From contig JPUR01000253.1 of the NCBI GenBank assembly GCA_001321835.1, positions 1-7,248 on the forward strand: a stretch of 7,248 nt of DNA, given 5' to 3'. The notes beneath the pieces are model-generated. The model was not told the origin of the DNA and did no database searches. It was given only the letters and a program-made list of their open reading frames with translations. Made by a program: the position numbers and the translations under genes. The DNA is from Marinosulfonomonas sp. PRT-SC04. GTDB taxonomy: Bacteria; Pseudomonadota; Alphaproteobacteria; Rhodobacterales; Rhodobacteraceae. Below, one piece after another: positions 1-6,449 of this stretch; position 1 is the first letter of the stretch; each line of letters opens with the position of its first letter.

Positions 1-987
1 ACGGCCGCAGATGTTTTGGCCAAGATCAAAGACGCGAATGCTGAGATGCGCTCACTTTTCCTCAACAGTCTGGGGCATGTCGGTGACGGGGGTAATGATT
101 ACGGCCTGATCGTCAGAGCGTTTGAACCTGCAATCACCCTCGTAGATCGCAGTGACAACGCCGGATCAACGCAAATTCGCTCACACGCGGACGGGGCGAT
201 TTGGTTTTTACGTGACGTGACGAACGACATGAGCATTGGCCATTCTGATAACACCACAACAAAAGTGTTTGTTAAATTTACACTTGGTGGGCCGGTTTTT
301 TATAACAATTCAAGCGCAGAAATTGGCCGAATTACCTCGGCGGGTTTTGTCGGGGCTGGGTCCGGCTTGACCGGCGTAAATGCGGATAAACTGGGCGGGT
401 TGAGCAAGTCATCATTCCTGCGGACCGATGCCGGAAATTATAAAATCCGAATGGGCAGTGACGCCAGCGGAAACTTTGACGGTCTTATTTTCGATGATGC
501 CACTAACGTGTTCAAGTTTATTGCGGATCAAGCCGATGATGTTGAGTTTGCATATGGCAACATCCACGCGGGGCGGCTGCGGCTCAACGCTACAAATGAT
601 TTGTCGTTGTCCTCCACGGCCCATGCCTTTCAGATAGGCAGAACCGACGATTATAACCTCTGCGCAGACAACAACGAGATACAGGCGCGACGAAACGGAG
701 CCGCTGCAAACCTGTATTTAAACAGCGACGGTGGCCCTGTGAAGGTCAACGGTTCACTTGTGGCCACTATGGCCAACAGTGTGGCCGATGTACGCCTTGG
801 CGCTGAAGTGCAAACACTGTTTCAAACAGATACTAACGTCACCACTTGGTATGTTGCATCAGCAGGGTTCGTGCTCACCGCTGTGCGCATTCACTGGCAG
901 TTTGCCGATGATGTCATGTCAGGCCACAAATCCCGCCCCATTCAAAAACGTATCAACGGCTCTTGGGTCACAATCGCACAGGTGTAA
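1..987 (+). CDS. Phage tail fibre protein, C-terminal part (5' end outside window)
   Basis: The reading frame is open from the first base, so the 327 residues seen are the C-terminal part of a longer protein. A TTG at 16 is only an internal Leu codon. The fibre assignment rests on composition and local motifs: a Gly/Asn/Asp/Ser-rich, beta-prone sequence without hydrophobic segments, and the segment GAGSGLTGVNADKLGG followed by SSFLRTDA (about residues 118-140 of the visible part), a pattern common in phage fibres and tail-tip proteins. Known role of the family: trimeric host-receptor binding at the baseplate. The final 60 or so residues are richer in aromatic and charged residues and may form the receptor-binding tip (inference). 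The next gene, two bases downstream, looks like its assembly partner, as in P2 H-G. The sequence alone does not tell which receptor is bound. Confidence 0.8.
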   Translation, partial: TAADVLAKIKDANAEMRSLFLNSLGHVGDGGNDYGLIVRAFEPAITLVDRSDNAGSTQIRSHADGAIWFLRDVTNDMSIGHSDNTTTKVFVKFTLGGPVFYNNSSAEIGRITSAGFVGAGSGLTGVNADKLGGLSKSSFLRTDAGNYKIRMGSDASGNFDGLIFDDATNVFKFIADQADDVEFAYGNIHAGRLRLNATNDLSLSSTAHAFQIGRTDDYNLCADNNEIQARRNGAAANLYLNSDGGPVKVNGSLVATMANSVADVRLGAEVQTLFQTDTNVTTWYVASAGFVLTAVRIHWQFADDVMSGHKSRPIQKRINGSWVTIAQV

Positions 988-989
988 TC

Positions 990-1760
990 ATGCAGTTCAA
1001 AGACCTCGGGTATTTCACCCGCTACACCCCTGACGGGGACAACCCACATAACATTCAGTTTTCCCAAAATGATGATGGGCAAGATTTCTATGACATCGCC
1101 AAGGAACACGCGCTGGGGTTCTTTTTCCTAGTGAATGAGCGGGGCGATGTTGTTGGGGAATCCGGCGATATTACAGCGCTGTTTCCCGTTGATATGCGGG
1201 TTGTTTCAGCCACAAAGGCGGATGCCCTTCAAGCCGCCTATCAAAGTGAGACGCGGCTGATATGGGACGGAGCGATCATCAGCCCCCACATGCCCACACG
1301 GGAAGAGTTTCAGGCATCAGCGCTCAACCGTATTGATCAAGAACACAGCAAGTTCCTGCTTAAGCTGACCGGCAGCGCAACCACTGAAGAGCGTGACACA
1401 TGGCCAACCAAGGAACGTGCCGCGCGCGCGATTGCGGCAGGCACGGCCACCGATGGTCAACAAGCGATGATTGGGTATGAGGCCGAGGGCAGCGGGATTG
1501 AGGCGTCTACATTAACGGCGACAATCATTGCAAAGGCCGAGGCGTTTCAAGCCCTAACCGGCATGGCCGCTGGATTAAAAGCCAAGGCCAAGACCGCGAT
1601 TATGCAGGCGACAAATGATGCCATCCCAATTGATCAGGTCGCGGCGGCTATCGACGCTGTGTTTGCAGAGATTGCCACGCAAACCAGCGCCGCCATTGCA
1701 CAGTGGAAAGCCCAACCCCCAGAACAGATGGCGGCGATTGCTGAACTGGGGAATGATTAG
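990..1760 (+). CDS. Putative tail fibre/tail assembly chaperone-like protein (DUF4376-like)
   Basis: 256 residues starting at ATG 990, two bases after the fibre stop. AGGTG at 980-984 lies five bases upstream. An in-frame TTG at 963 would extend it into the fibre gene and is less likely. The N-terminal part (about 1-75) is a mixed globular region. The C-terminal part (about 108-240) is Ala-rich and helical, with the pattern 'NRID...LTG..TTEERDTWPTKERAARA', then 'EAEGSGI...LTATIIAKAEAFQALTG', a layout seen in phage tail-assembly proteins encoded next to fibres. Family knowledge: such proteins help fold or attach the fibre, or form part of the tail tip. Position directly after the fibre matches P2 gene G, although sequence similarity to gpG itself is not evident to me. 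A minor structural tail protein is the alternative. Confidence 0.6.
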   Translation: MQFKDLGYFTRYTPDGDNPHNIQFSQNDDGQDFYDIAKEHALGFFFLVNERGDVVGESGDITALFPVDMRVVSATKADALQAAYQSETRLIWDGAIISPHMPTREEFQASALNRIDQEHSKFLLKLTGSATTEERDTWPTKERAARAIAAGTATDGQQAMIGYEAEGSGIEASTLTATIIAKAEAFQALTGMAAGLKAKAKTAIMQATNDAIPIDQVAAAIDAVFAEIATQTSAAIAQWKAQPPEQMAAIAELGND

Positions 1761-1761
1761 A

Positions 1762-2184
1762 ATGCAACGGCCCTCTTTTAGCGACCTAACACACGCCGAG
1801 CAGCAACAGTTCGGCAACGGCGTCGGTCCGTATTGGCTGCCGGCATGGGCACGTCGTGCGATCACGGGCGCCGCCAGCTGGTTCTTTAACAATGCCAGCT
1901 GGCAGCACCATGATTTCGGCTACGTCGTTGGCGGCGATCGATGGGATCGGGCACGATGCGACTGGAAGTTTTTCACGGCCATGCTGCAAGATACCTCAGC
2001 TCTTTCGGGGCAGCGCCTATTTCTAATCCCGCCCGCATTGTTTTTCTCTTTGATGTTTTACGTGGCTGTCCGCATTGGAGGCCAGTTCGGGTCCTTCAAG
2101 TATCGAAAAAGCTATGCCTCGCTGTCAGAAGTGCGAAACTCACGGGCCAAAGGCGCTATTGTGGGGGAACCGCCAGAGGAATGA
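1762..2184 (+). CDS. Putative phospholipase A2-like membrane-associated phage protein
   Basis: 140 residues from ATG 1762. GGGGA at 1748-1752 lies nine bases upstream, which favours this start over the in-frame ATG 1753 that overlaps the previous stop. Seen: NGVGP (19-23); then H49-H50-D51-F52-G53-Y54; then D67-W-K-F70-F71 with M74; then a hydrophobic stretch at about 86-105 that could span a membrane once. The HD-FGY plus D-x-x-F arrangement is that of prokaryotic phospholipases A2 (catalytic His next to a Ca-binding Asp, with a second Asp on the following helix). The upstream NGxGP may stand in for the Ca-binding loop. The family's usual disulphide cysteines are missing: Trp47 sits at the expected Cys, and the only Cys is 66. 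Cleavage of phospholipids during lysis or entry is inference. It lies between the fibre-chaperone and sheath genes, where P2 has Z/fun. The C-terminus is basic, then acidic. It could be a non-enzymatic relative. Confidence 0.6.
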   Translation: MQRPSFSDLTHAEQQQFGNGVGPYWLPAWARRAITGAASWFFNNASWQHHDFGYVVGGDRWDRARCDWKFFTAMLQDTSALSGQRLFLIPPALFFSLMFYVAVRIGGQFGSFKYRKSYASLSEVRNSRAKGAIVGEPPEE

Positions 2185-2196
2185 ACAAAAGCCTGA

Positions 2197-2212
2197 TGTG
2201 ATGTTTGCCACA
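2197..2212. promoter_or_regulatory. CRP-like palindrome in the gap before the sheath gene (candidate operator)
   Basis: TGTGA (2197-2201), a six-base spacer and CCACA (2208-2212) form an imperfect palindrome with nine of ten half-site bases equal to the E. coli CRP consensus TGTGA-N6-TCACA. It lies in the only non-coding interval of the window longer than ten bases, 26 bases before the sheath ATG. I see no convincing -35/-10 pair around it. It might be an activator or repressor site, or chance. The spacing differs from the P2 Ogr site (TGT-N12-ACA). Confidence 0.3.
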
Positions 2213-2225
2213 ATCGCAGCACCGC

Positions 2226-2234
2226 AGAAGAGGT
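2226..2234 (+). promoter_or_regulatory. Ribosome binding site of the sheath gene
   Basis: AGAAGAGGT contains a purine run complementary to the 16S rRNA 3' end, five bases from ATG 2239. It fixes the sheath start and gives this abundant structural protein independent initiation, unlike most genes here, which overlap their upstream neighbour. Confidence 0.7.
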
Positions 2235-2238
2235 CAGT

Positions 2239-3426
2239 ATGTCCGCATCCTTTCTCCACGGCGTCGAAGTCATCGAAATCGATGCCGGCCCCCGCCCCAT
2301 TCAAACCGTTAAATCCTCGGTCATCGGGATTGTTGGCACAGCGCCTGATGCTGACGCCACCGCCTTCCCCCTGAATACCCCCGTTCTGGTCGCAGGATCC
2401 CGTAAGGAAGCCGCATTGCTCGACACGGTTGGTGATGGCAAAGGCACTCTGCCGGTCGCAATGGATGGTATCTTTGATCAAGCCGGCGCGGTCGTGGTTG
2501 TCGTGCGGATCGCCGAAGGGGCCAGCGAACTTGAAACTCTTGCCAATGTTGTTGGCGGCGTAAATGCTGTCGACGGCAACTTCGAGGGCGTTCACGCTCT
2601 TGTCGGGGCCGAGAGTGTGATCGGGTTGGCCCCGCGCATCTTGATTGCACCAGGCTTCACTCACCAGCGCCCCAGCGAGCTTGCAAACCCAGTTATCGCC
2701 GAGCTGCAGGGCATTGCTGACCGCCTCCGCGCCTGTGTTATCATGGATGGCCCCAACACCACCGATGCCGCAGCTTATACGGCCGCCGGTGATTTTGGAT
2801 CGTCTCGCATCTACTTAATTGATCCCTGGCACAAAGTGCTGGTTGGCGGCGTCATTAAAGATGTTGCGCCATCCTCTCGCGTAGCGGGGCTGATCGCCAA
2901 GACCGACAACGAGACCGGTTTCTGGGCCTCCCCATCGAACCACCTGATCTCGGGCATCATCGGCACATCGCGACCCGTTGATTTCAAGCTCGGCGACGAG
3001 AACGCCCGCGCCAATCTGCTGAACGAAAACAAGGTGGCCACCACCATTCGACAAAACGGGTATCGCCTCTGGGGCAACCGCACCCTCACCGCAGATACAA
3101 AATGGGTGTTCTTGAGTGTCCGGCGCACCGCCGACATCATCAACGATTCCCTGCTTCGCGCCCATCTCTGGGCCGTCGATCGGGGCATCACTAAAACCTA
3201 TGTTGAAGATGTCGAAGAAGGCGTCAACGCATATCTGCGCGATCTGGTCGCCATGGGCGCAATCTTGGGCGGCAAATGCTGGGCTGATCCCGATCTAAAT
3301 TCAGCGGCGAACATCGCGCTGGGCAAGGTTTTCTTTAATTTCGACTTCACACCGGTCTATCCAGCCGAGCACATCACATTCCGCTCGCATCTGGTGCAGG
3401 ACTATATCGAGGAGGTGTTTAACTAA
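2239..3426 (+). CDS. FI: Contractile tail sheath protein (P2 gpFI family)
   Basis: 395 residues, close to the P2 gpFI length. The N-terminus FLHGVEVIEIDAGPRPI followed by SSVIGIVGTAP is the typical gpFI start, in which the first strands form the linker between sheath subunits. Next come VLVAG (about 50-54) and a hydrophobic strand in QAGAVVVVVRI. In the C-terminal half, NGYRLWGNRTL (from about 273) and VRRTADIINDSLLRAHLW (from about 294), then GGKCWADPDLN and PAEHITFRSHLVQDYIEE at the end, match the conserved sheath core and C-terminal arm. Role of the family: subunits stack as rings around the tube and contract to drive it through the envelope. It is the first gene after the accessory slot, and its stop overlaps the tube start (TAATG). 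The protein is intact. Confidence 0.95.
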   Translation: MSASFLHGVEVIEIDAGPRPIQTVKSSVIGIVGTAPDADATAFPLNTPVLVAGSRKEAALLDTVGDGKGTLPVAMDGIFDQAGAVVVVVRIAEGASELETLANVVGGVNAVDGNFEGVHALVGAESVIGLAPRILIAPGFTHQRPSELANPVIAELQGIADRLRACVIMDGPNTTDAAAYTAAGDFGSSRIYLIDPWHKVLVGGVIKDVAPSSRVAGLIAKTDNETGFWASPSNHLISGIIGTSRPVDFKLGDENARANLLNENKVATTIRQNGYRLWGNRTLTADTKWVFLSVRRTADIINDSLLRAHLWAVDRGITKTYVEDVEEGVNAYLRDLVAMGAILGGKCWADPDLNSAANIALGKVFFNFDFTPVYPAEHITFRSHLVQDYIEEVFN

Positions 3427-3932
3427 TGGCTGCCGAGGACATTCTCAAATATCTCAATCTAATCGTCGACGGTCGCGGATACGCCGGCAAGATCGAGGAA
3501 TACAACGCCCCTGACCTGACGCTCACCACCGAAGATTTTCGTGGTGGCGGCATGGATGCTCCCATTGATATCGAAATGGGCATGGAAAAGTTGTCGCTCT
3601 CCTTTGTGCTGACCTCTTATGACGCCGATGTTCTGGCGCTCTGGGGTGTCAAAAAAGGCTCGGGCATCCAGCTCACCGCCAAAGGCTCGCTTGAAAATCT
3701 TGATGGGGTCACCACCGCTGTTTCCCACGCCATGACCGGCACGTTGATTTCCATTGCCCGCGGGACATGGGGATCAGGCAGCAAGCCATCACTGACCATC
3801 AACATGGGCCTCACCTATTACCGTGAAACCCACGGCCAGCGGGTGATCAACGAAATCGATGTCATCAACATGGTGCGCATCATCAACGGCGTCGACCAGC
3901 TCTCCGAGCATCGCGCCAATATCGGATTGTAA
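3426..3932 (+). CDS. FII: Major tail tube protein (P2 gpFII family)
   Basis: 168 residues, against about 172 in P2 gpFII. The start ATG 3426 shares its A with the sheath TAA, and a strong GAGGAGGT (3409-3416) lies nine bases upstream inside the sheath gene, so tube and sheath are made together. Family hallmarks: the N-terminal LKYLNLIVDGRGYAGKIEEY; a middle part with the GGGMDAPIDIEMGMEKLSL segment; and the C-terminal LTINMGLTYYRETHG followed by INEIDVINMVRIINGVDQL. In known tubes this fold hexamerises into the inner tube through which DNA passes, with the sheath outside. Nothing is missing or unusual. Confidence 0.95.
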   Translation: MAAEDILKYLNLIVDGRGYAGKIEEYNAPDLTLTTEDFRGGGMDAPIDIEMGMEKLSLSFVLTSYDADVLALWGVKKGSGIQLTAKGSLENLDGVTTAVSHAMTGTLISIARGTWGSGSKPSLTINMGLTYYRETHGQRVINEIDVINMVRIINGVDQLSEHRANIGL

Positions 3933-3941
3933 GGAAACCCC

Positions 3942-4223
3942 ATGCCCAAGGCTAAACCATATGTCACCGACCTGCCGGATGGCTCTAAAGAGATCGATTT
4001 CAGCGACTTACCGTTGAAGATTGATGGCACCGAAATCAAGAAAATGGTGATGCGCGAGCCGATCGTTGACGACCAACTTTCGGTTGACGGCATCACATCT
4101 GCAGCCCGCAAAGAAGTCCATGTAATTGCCAACCTTTGTGAGCAAGCCCCCGAAGCCATTAGCGGCTTGAAGATGCGCCAATATGGGCGGCTGCAGGATG
4201 CTTACGCGGCTTTTATGACCTGA
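3942..4223 (+). CDS. E: Tail assembly chaperone gpE, zero-frame product (P2 E / TAC_7 family)
   Basis: 93 residues, against 91 in P2 gpE. AAGGAA (3931-3936) starts at the last two bases of the tube stop codon and sits five bases from the ATG. The sequence begins with a polar segment, LPDGSKEIDFSDLPLKIDG (11-29), then has REPIVDDQLSVDG (38-50) and a helical end, EQAPEAISGLKMRQYGRLQDAYAAF (67-91). This matches the layout of the tail assembly chaperone family that includes P2 gpE (Pfam TAC_7): a mixed N-terminal domain and a helix entered just before the frameshift. Role known for these proteins: they coat the tape measure during assembly and are absent from the mature tail. The last three zero-frame codons (F91-M-T) run over the TTTT slip site, and the stop TGA is at 4221-4223. 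Confidence 0.9.
   Translation: MPKAKPYVTDLPDGSKEIDFSDLPLKIDGTEIKKMVMREPIVDDQLSVDGITSAARKEVHVIANLCEQAPEAISGLKMRQYGRLQDAYAAFMT
4195..4217 (+). promoter_or_regulatory. Candidate -1 programmed frameshift site (E to E')
   Basis: The zero-frame codons GCT-TTT-ATG contain a TTTT run (4211-4214). A tRNA-Phe on TTT 4212-4214 can step back one base and re-pair perfectly, after which TAT (4214-4216) is read. AGGA at 4195-4198, 12 bases upstream, could act as an internal Shine-Dalgarno stimulator, as in dnaX. Downstream I see only weak hairpins (CGCG 4228-4231 with 4238-4241; GCGAG 4239-4243 with CTCGC 4256-4260). The run is shorter than the TTTTTTG of P2. Confidence 0.6.
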
Positions 4224-4348
4224 CCGACGCGCAGCTTCGCGAGGGCACTCTTCGGCTCGCCAGTTGCACCGGGTGGGCTTGGTCTGAAATTGCGGCGATG
4301 TCGGTCAGTCGCTTCCTCTGGTGGTTAGAAGGCCTTCCAAAGAAATGA
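4214..4348 (+). CDS. E': gpE' extension of the tail chaperone, reached by -1 frameshift (gpE+E')
   Basis: After slipping, translation adds 44 residues (YDLTDAQLRE through FLWWLEGLPKK) to F91 of gpE, giving a 135-residue fusion, against 142 for P2 gpE+E'. This frame is open from 4163 (after a TAG at 4160) to TGA 4346 but contains no ATG, GTG or TTG before ATG 4298, so independent initiation of the conserved part is unlikely. The segment WAWSEIAAMS...FLWWLEGLP matches the short P2 GpE family (Pfam Phage_P2_GpE): a Trp-x-x-x-E-I turn followed by a Trp-rich helix. Known role of long forms: they bind both the tape measure and tube subunits during assembly. Its TGA overlaps the tape measure ATG in the ATGA at 4345-4348, so E' translation is likely coupled to T. 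Confidence 0.75.
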   Translation, partial: YDLTDAQLREGTLRLASCTGWAWSEIAAMSVSRFLWWLEGLPKK

Positions 4349-6447
4349 GTAAAAATCAACGCCTCAACGCAACGATCACCATCGGTTCTGTTTTAGAGCA
4401 ATCGGTGAAGAAGAATATTGGCTTTTTGAAATCCGGACTTCACAGCGTTGGGGACGGCATCAAAACCGTCGAGCGCAGGCAGCGCGAACTTGGCAAACAG
4501 CGCAAGGTTTTAGAAAAACAGGGGAAATCCGTTGATGCCCTCGATCGCGAGTATGAAGACTTAACCCACACATTAGACCGCCTCCGCCGCACACAAGAAC
4601 GCTGGAACCGCGCCGCCGGAGCATCGCGCCGTGTTGGCTCCACATTCTCAGCCATGACCGCCGATATCGGGCGAAACTCCCGCCGCGTTGCGATCAGTGT
4701 GGGGCTTGCAGGTGGCGCTATCTTTGGCTTGGCCAGCAGCACTGCTGAGGCCGCCAAAGAAATCAAAAACCTGTCACAAGTGGCCAATACCTCGCCACGA
4801 GAATTCCAACGAATGGCAGCCGCCGTTGGCTCCGTTGGTATGGAACAAGAAAAACTTGGGGATATCCTAAAAGATGTAAACGATCGTATCGGTGATTTCA
4901 TTCAAACCGGCGGCGGCCCAATGGCTGACTTTTTCGAGAACATTGCGCCCAAGGTTGGTGTGACCATCGATCAGTTCAAGGAATTAAGTGGCAAGGATGC
5001 GCTTCTTCTATACGTTGACAGCTTAGAAAAAGCAGGCGTTTCGCAACAAGAAATGACGTTTTTTCTAGAGGCAATGGCAGGTGACGCATCGCTTCTGATC
5101 CCGCTGCTTCAAGACAATGGCCGCGAGCTGGAACGTCTCGGAGATAAAGCTGAAGCGGCTGGCCGCATCCTGAGCGGCAAAGCCTTGCGATCCGCAAGTG
5201 AGTTCAGAGAGGAACTCACCACACTTCAGGGGACATTTACGGGTTTGCGGCACACCGTTGGGGCCGAATTGATGCCCGTTGTCACTGGGGCGATGCGCCA
5301 GATCGGTGACGCCCTTCTGGACAATCGAGAAGGGGTCAAGGTTTGGGCCACCTCGTTTGCGGATGGTGTGGAACGCGCGTTGCCGATGATCGGTGACATT
5401 GTAACAGGCATCGGCCGCGTCACCACTGTCGTTGGTGATGTTATCGCATCAACCGCCGACATGGTTGGTGGTTGGGAAAACTTCGGCATCATTATCGGCG
5501 CGGTGCTGGCCACAAAAAGCATCATCCGGGTCGGCAAGTTTGCAGGCGCCGTGTTCAGCCTTGGCAGAGCAATGTTTGCGTTGACAGCCTTCGCCCCGAT
5601 GGTTGCCGGTGGGATCCGTTTGGTTGGAGCCGCGTTAATCGCCAATCCGATCGGTATTGCCATTGCCGCAATCGCGGCGGGGGCTGCGTTGATTTATACC
5701 AACTGGGATAAAATAAAGCCAATGCTGCGCCCTGTCATCGATTGGATGGGCAAAAAGTTTACTTGGCTCTGGGAAAATGGCGGCAAACCTCTGCTCGATG
5801 GCCTAAAGTTCGGGGTCGAAGGGGTCGGCGCGGCATGGCAGGCGATGAAAACCACGTTGGGCGCCGTTGTCGATTGGCTGGGCGAAAAGTTCGATTGGGT
5901 CATGGGCAAGATCAAACCGGTTATTACGGCCCTTAAGTGGGTGAAGGGGGACGGCGGGAGTGTCTTCGATGGCATGTCAGATGCGGATATTACTGCCCAA
6001 AGCAACAAACCCACCGCCAAACAAATTCTGGGGCTGCCCCGCCGACCATCAGCGGCCCAGCCCAACTTTATAGAAATTGGCTCGAGGTTGCCCCCGGTTC
6101 AAACCAACGCGCTGGGTGGTGCCTATGGTCGTGGCTGGCACTTAACGGGCGAAAAAGGGCCGGAGCTGAAATTCGAGAACCGAGCCGGATATGTTGCCGA
6201 CAATCGGGCGATGCGCCAGCTGGCGTCACATGCGGATAGGATCAGCAATCTTTTTGGCAACAATGGATCCAGCCGCGCCCCCGCCACGACCCCAACCTCT
6301 GGGGTGACACAACAAATGACCATCCACATAAACGCCGCGGGGGCCAGCGCCGCCGAAGTTATCGCGATCCTCGATCGCCGCACCCGTTCTGCCGCGCAGG
6401 GGGCCTTGTTTGATCGCCCTTCTATGCCTGGCGCATTTGGGAGGTAA
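4345..6447 (+). CDS. T: Tail tape measure protein (P2 gpT family)
   Basis: 700 residues from ATG 4345. The in-frame GTG 4321 would add eight residues but lies within E', whereas ATGA coupling with the E' stop favours 4345. The upstream purines CAAAGAA are weak. Residues about 18-95 are a charged helix likely to form a coiled coil (ERRQRELGKQRKVLEKQG). A hydrophobic stretch at about 117-134 is followed by the segment 'EIKNLSQVANTSPREFQRMA', typical of tape measures. Residues about 380-457 hold the hydrophobic region ending in ANPIGIAIAAIAAGAALIYT and NWDKI. Two Trp-rich repeats follow at 464-474 and 508-518. GEKGPELKFENRAGY near residue 600 is the usual C-terminal motif. Known role: it fixes tail length, fills the tube and leaves with the DNA. 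It is shorter than P2 gpT (about 815), so a somewhat shorter tail is expected (inference). Confidence 0.93.
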   Translation: MSKNQRLNATITIGSVLEQSVKKNIGFLKSGLHSVGDGIKTVERRQRELGKQRKVLEKQGKSVDALDREYEDLTHTLDRLRRTQERWNRAAGASRRVGSTFSAMTADIGRNSRRVAISVGLAGGAIFGLASSTAEAAKEIKNLSQVANTSPREFQRMAAAVGSVGMEQEKLGDILKDVNDRIGDFIQTGGGPMADFFENIAPKVGVTIDQFKELSGKDALLLYVDSLEKAGVSQQEMTFFLEAMAGDASLLIPLLQDNGRELERLGDKAEAAGRILSGKALRSASEFREELTTLQGTFTGLRHTVGAELMPVVTGAMRQIGDALLDNREGVKVWATSFADGVERALPMIGDIVTGIGRVTTVVGDVIASTADMVGGWENFGIIIGAVLATKSIIRVGKFAGAVFSLGRAMFALTAFAPMVAGGIRLVGAALIANPIGIAIAAIAAGAALIYTNWDKIKPMLRPVIDWMGKKFTWLWENGGKPLLDGLKFGVEGVGAAWQAMKTTLGAVVDWLGEKFDWVMGKIKPVITALKWVKGDGGSVFDGMSDADITAQSNKPTAKQILGLPRRPSAAQPNFIEIGSRLPPVQTNALGGAYGRGWHLTGEKGPELKFENRAGYVADNRAMRQLASHADRISNLFGNNGSSRAPATTPTSGVTQQMTIHINAAGASAAEVIAILDRRTRSAAQGALFDRPSMPGAFGR
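5734..5898 (+). repeat. Two degenerate 33-base repeats within the tape measure gene
   Basis: Bases 5734-5766 and 5866-5898 agree at 26 of 33 positions by hand comparison and are offset by 132 bases (44 codons). They encode VIDWMGKKFTW and VVDWLGEKFDW. This is an internal duplication of a Trp-rich helical unit in the region after the membrane segments. Confidence 0.65.
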
Positions 6448-6449
6448 CA

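Noticed and set aside
428..637. Overlapping short frames on both strands inside the tail fibre gene (428-637 plus, 412-624 minus)
   Set aside because: Both lie wholly inside the fibre frame, lack ribosome binding sites and show no known motif.
2181..2201. Six-codon frame MNKSLM overlapping the end of the phospholipase-like gene (ATGA)
   Set aside because: The purine-rich AGAGGA abuts the ATG with no spacing, and a six-residue product has no supporting evidence. It is more likely incidental.
2197..2212. Possible P2 Ogr-type activator site (TGT-N12-ACA)
   Set aside because: The TGT-ACA spacing here is ten, not twelve, and an activator centred at -55 would place the transcript start inside the sheath gene.
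2140..2664. 174-codon open frame on the minus strand across the sheath gene start
   Set aside because: It overlaps the conserved sheath gene for most of its length, its translation shows no recognisable domain, and long antisense frames are common opposite GC-rich coding sequence.
5226..5663. 145-codon minus-strand open frame inside the tape measure gene
   Set aside because: Its Pro/Ala/Thr/Ile-rich sequence is what the complement of the tape measure's hydrophobic Ala/Gly/Val codons gives. No start context or neighbours support it.
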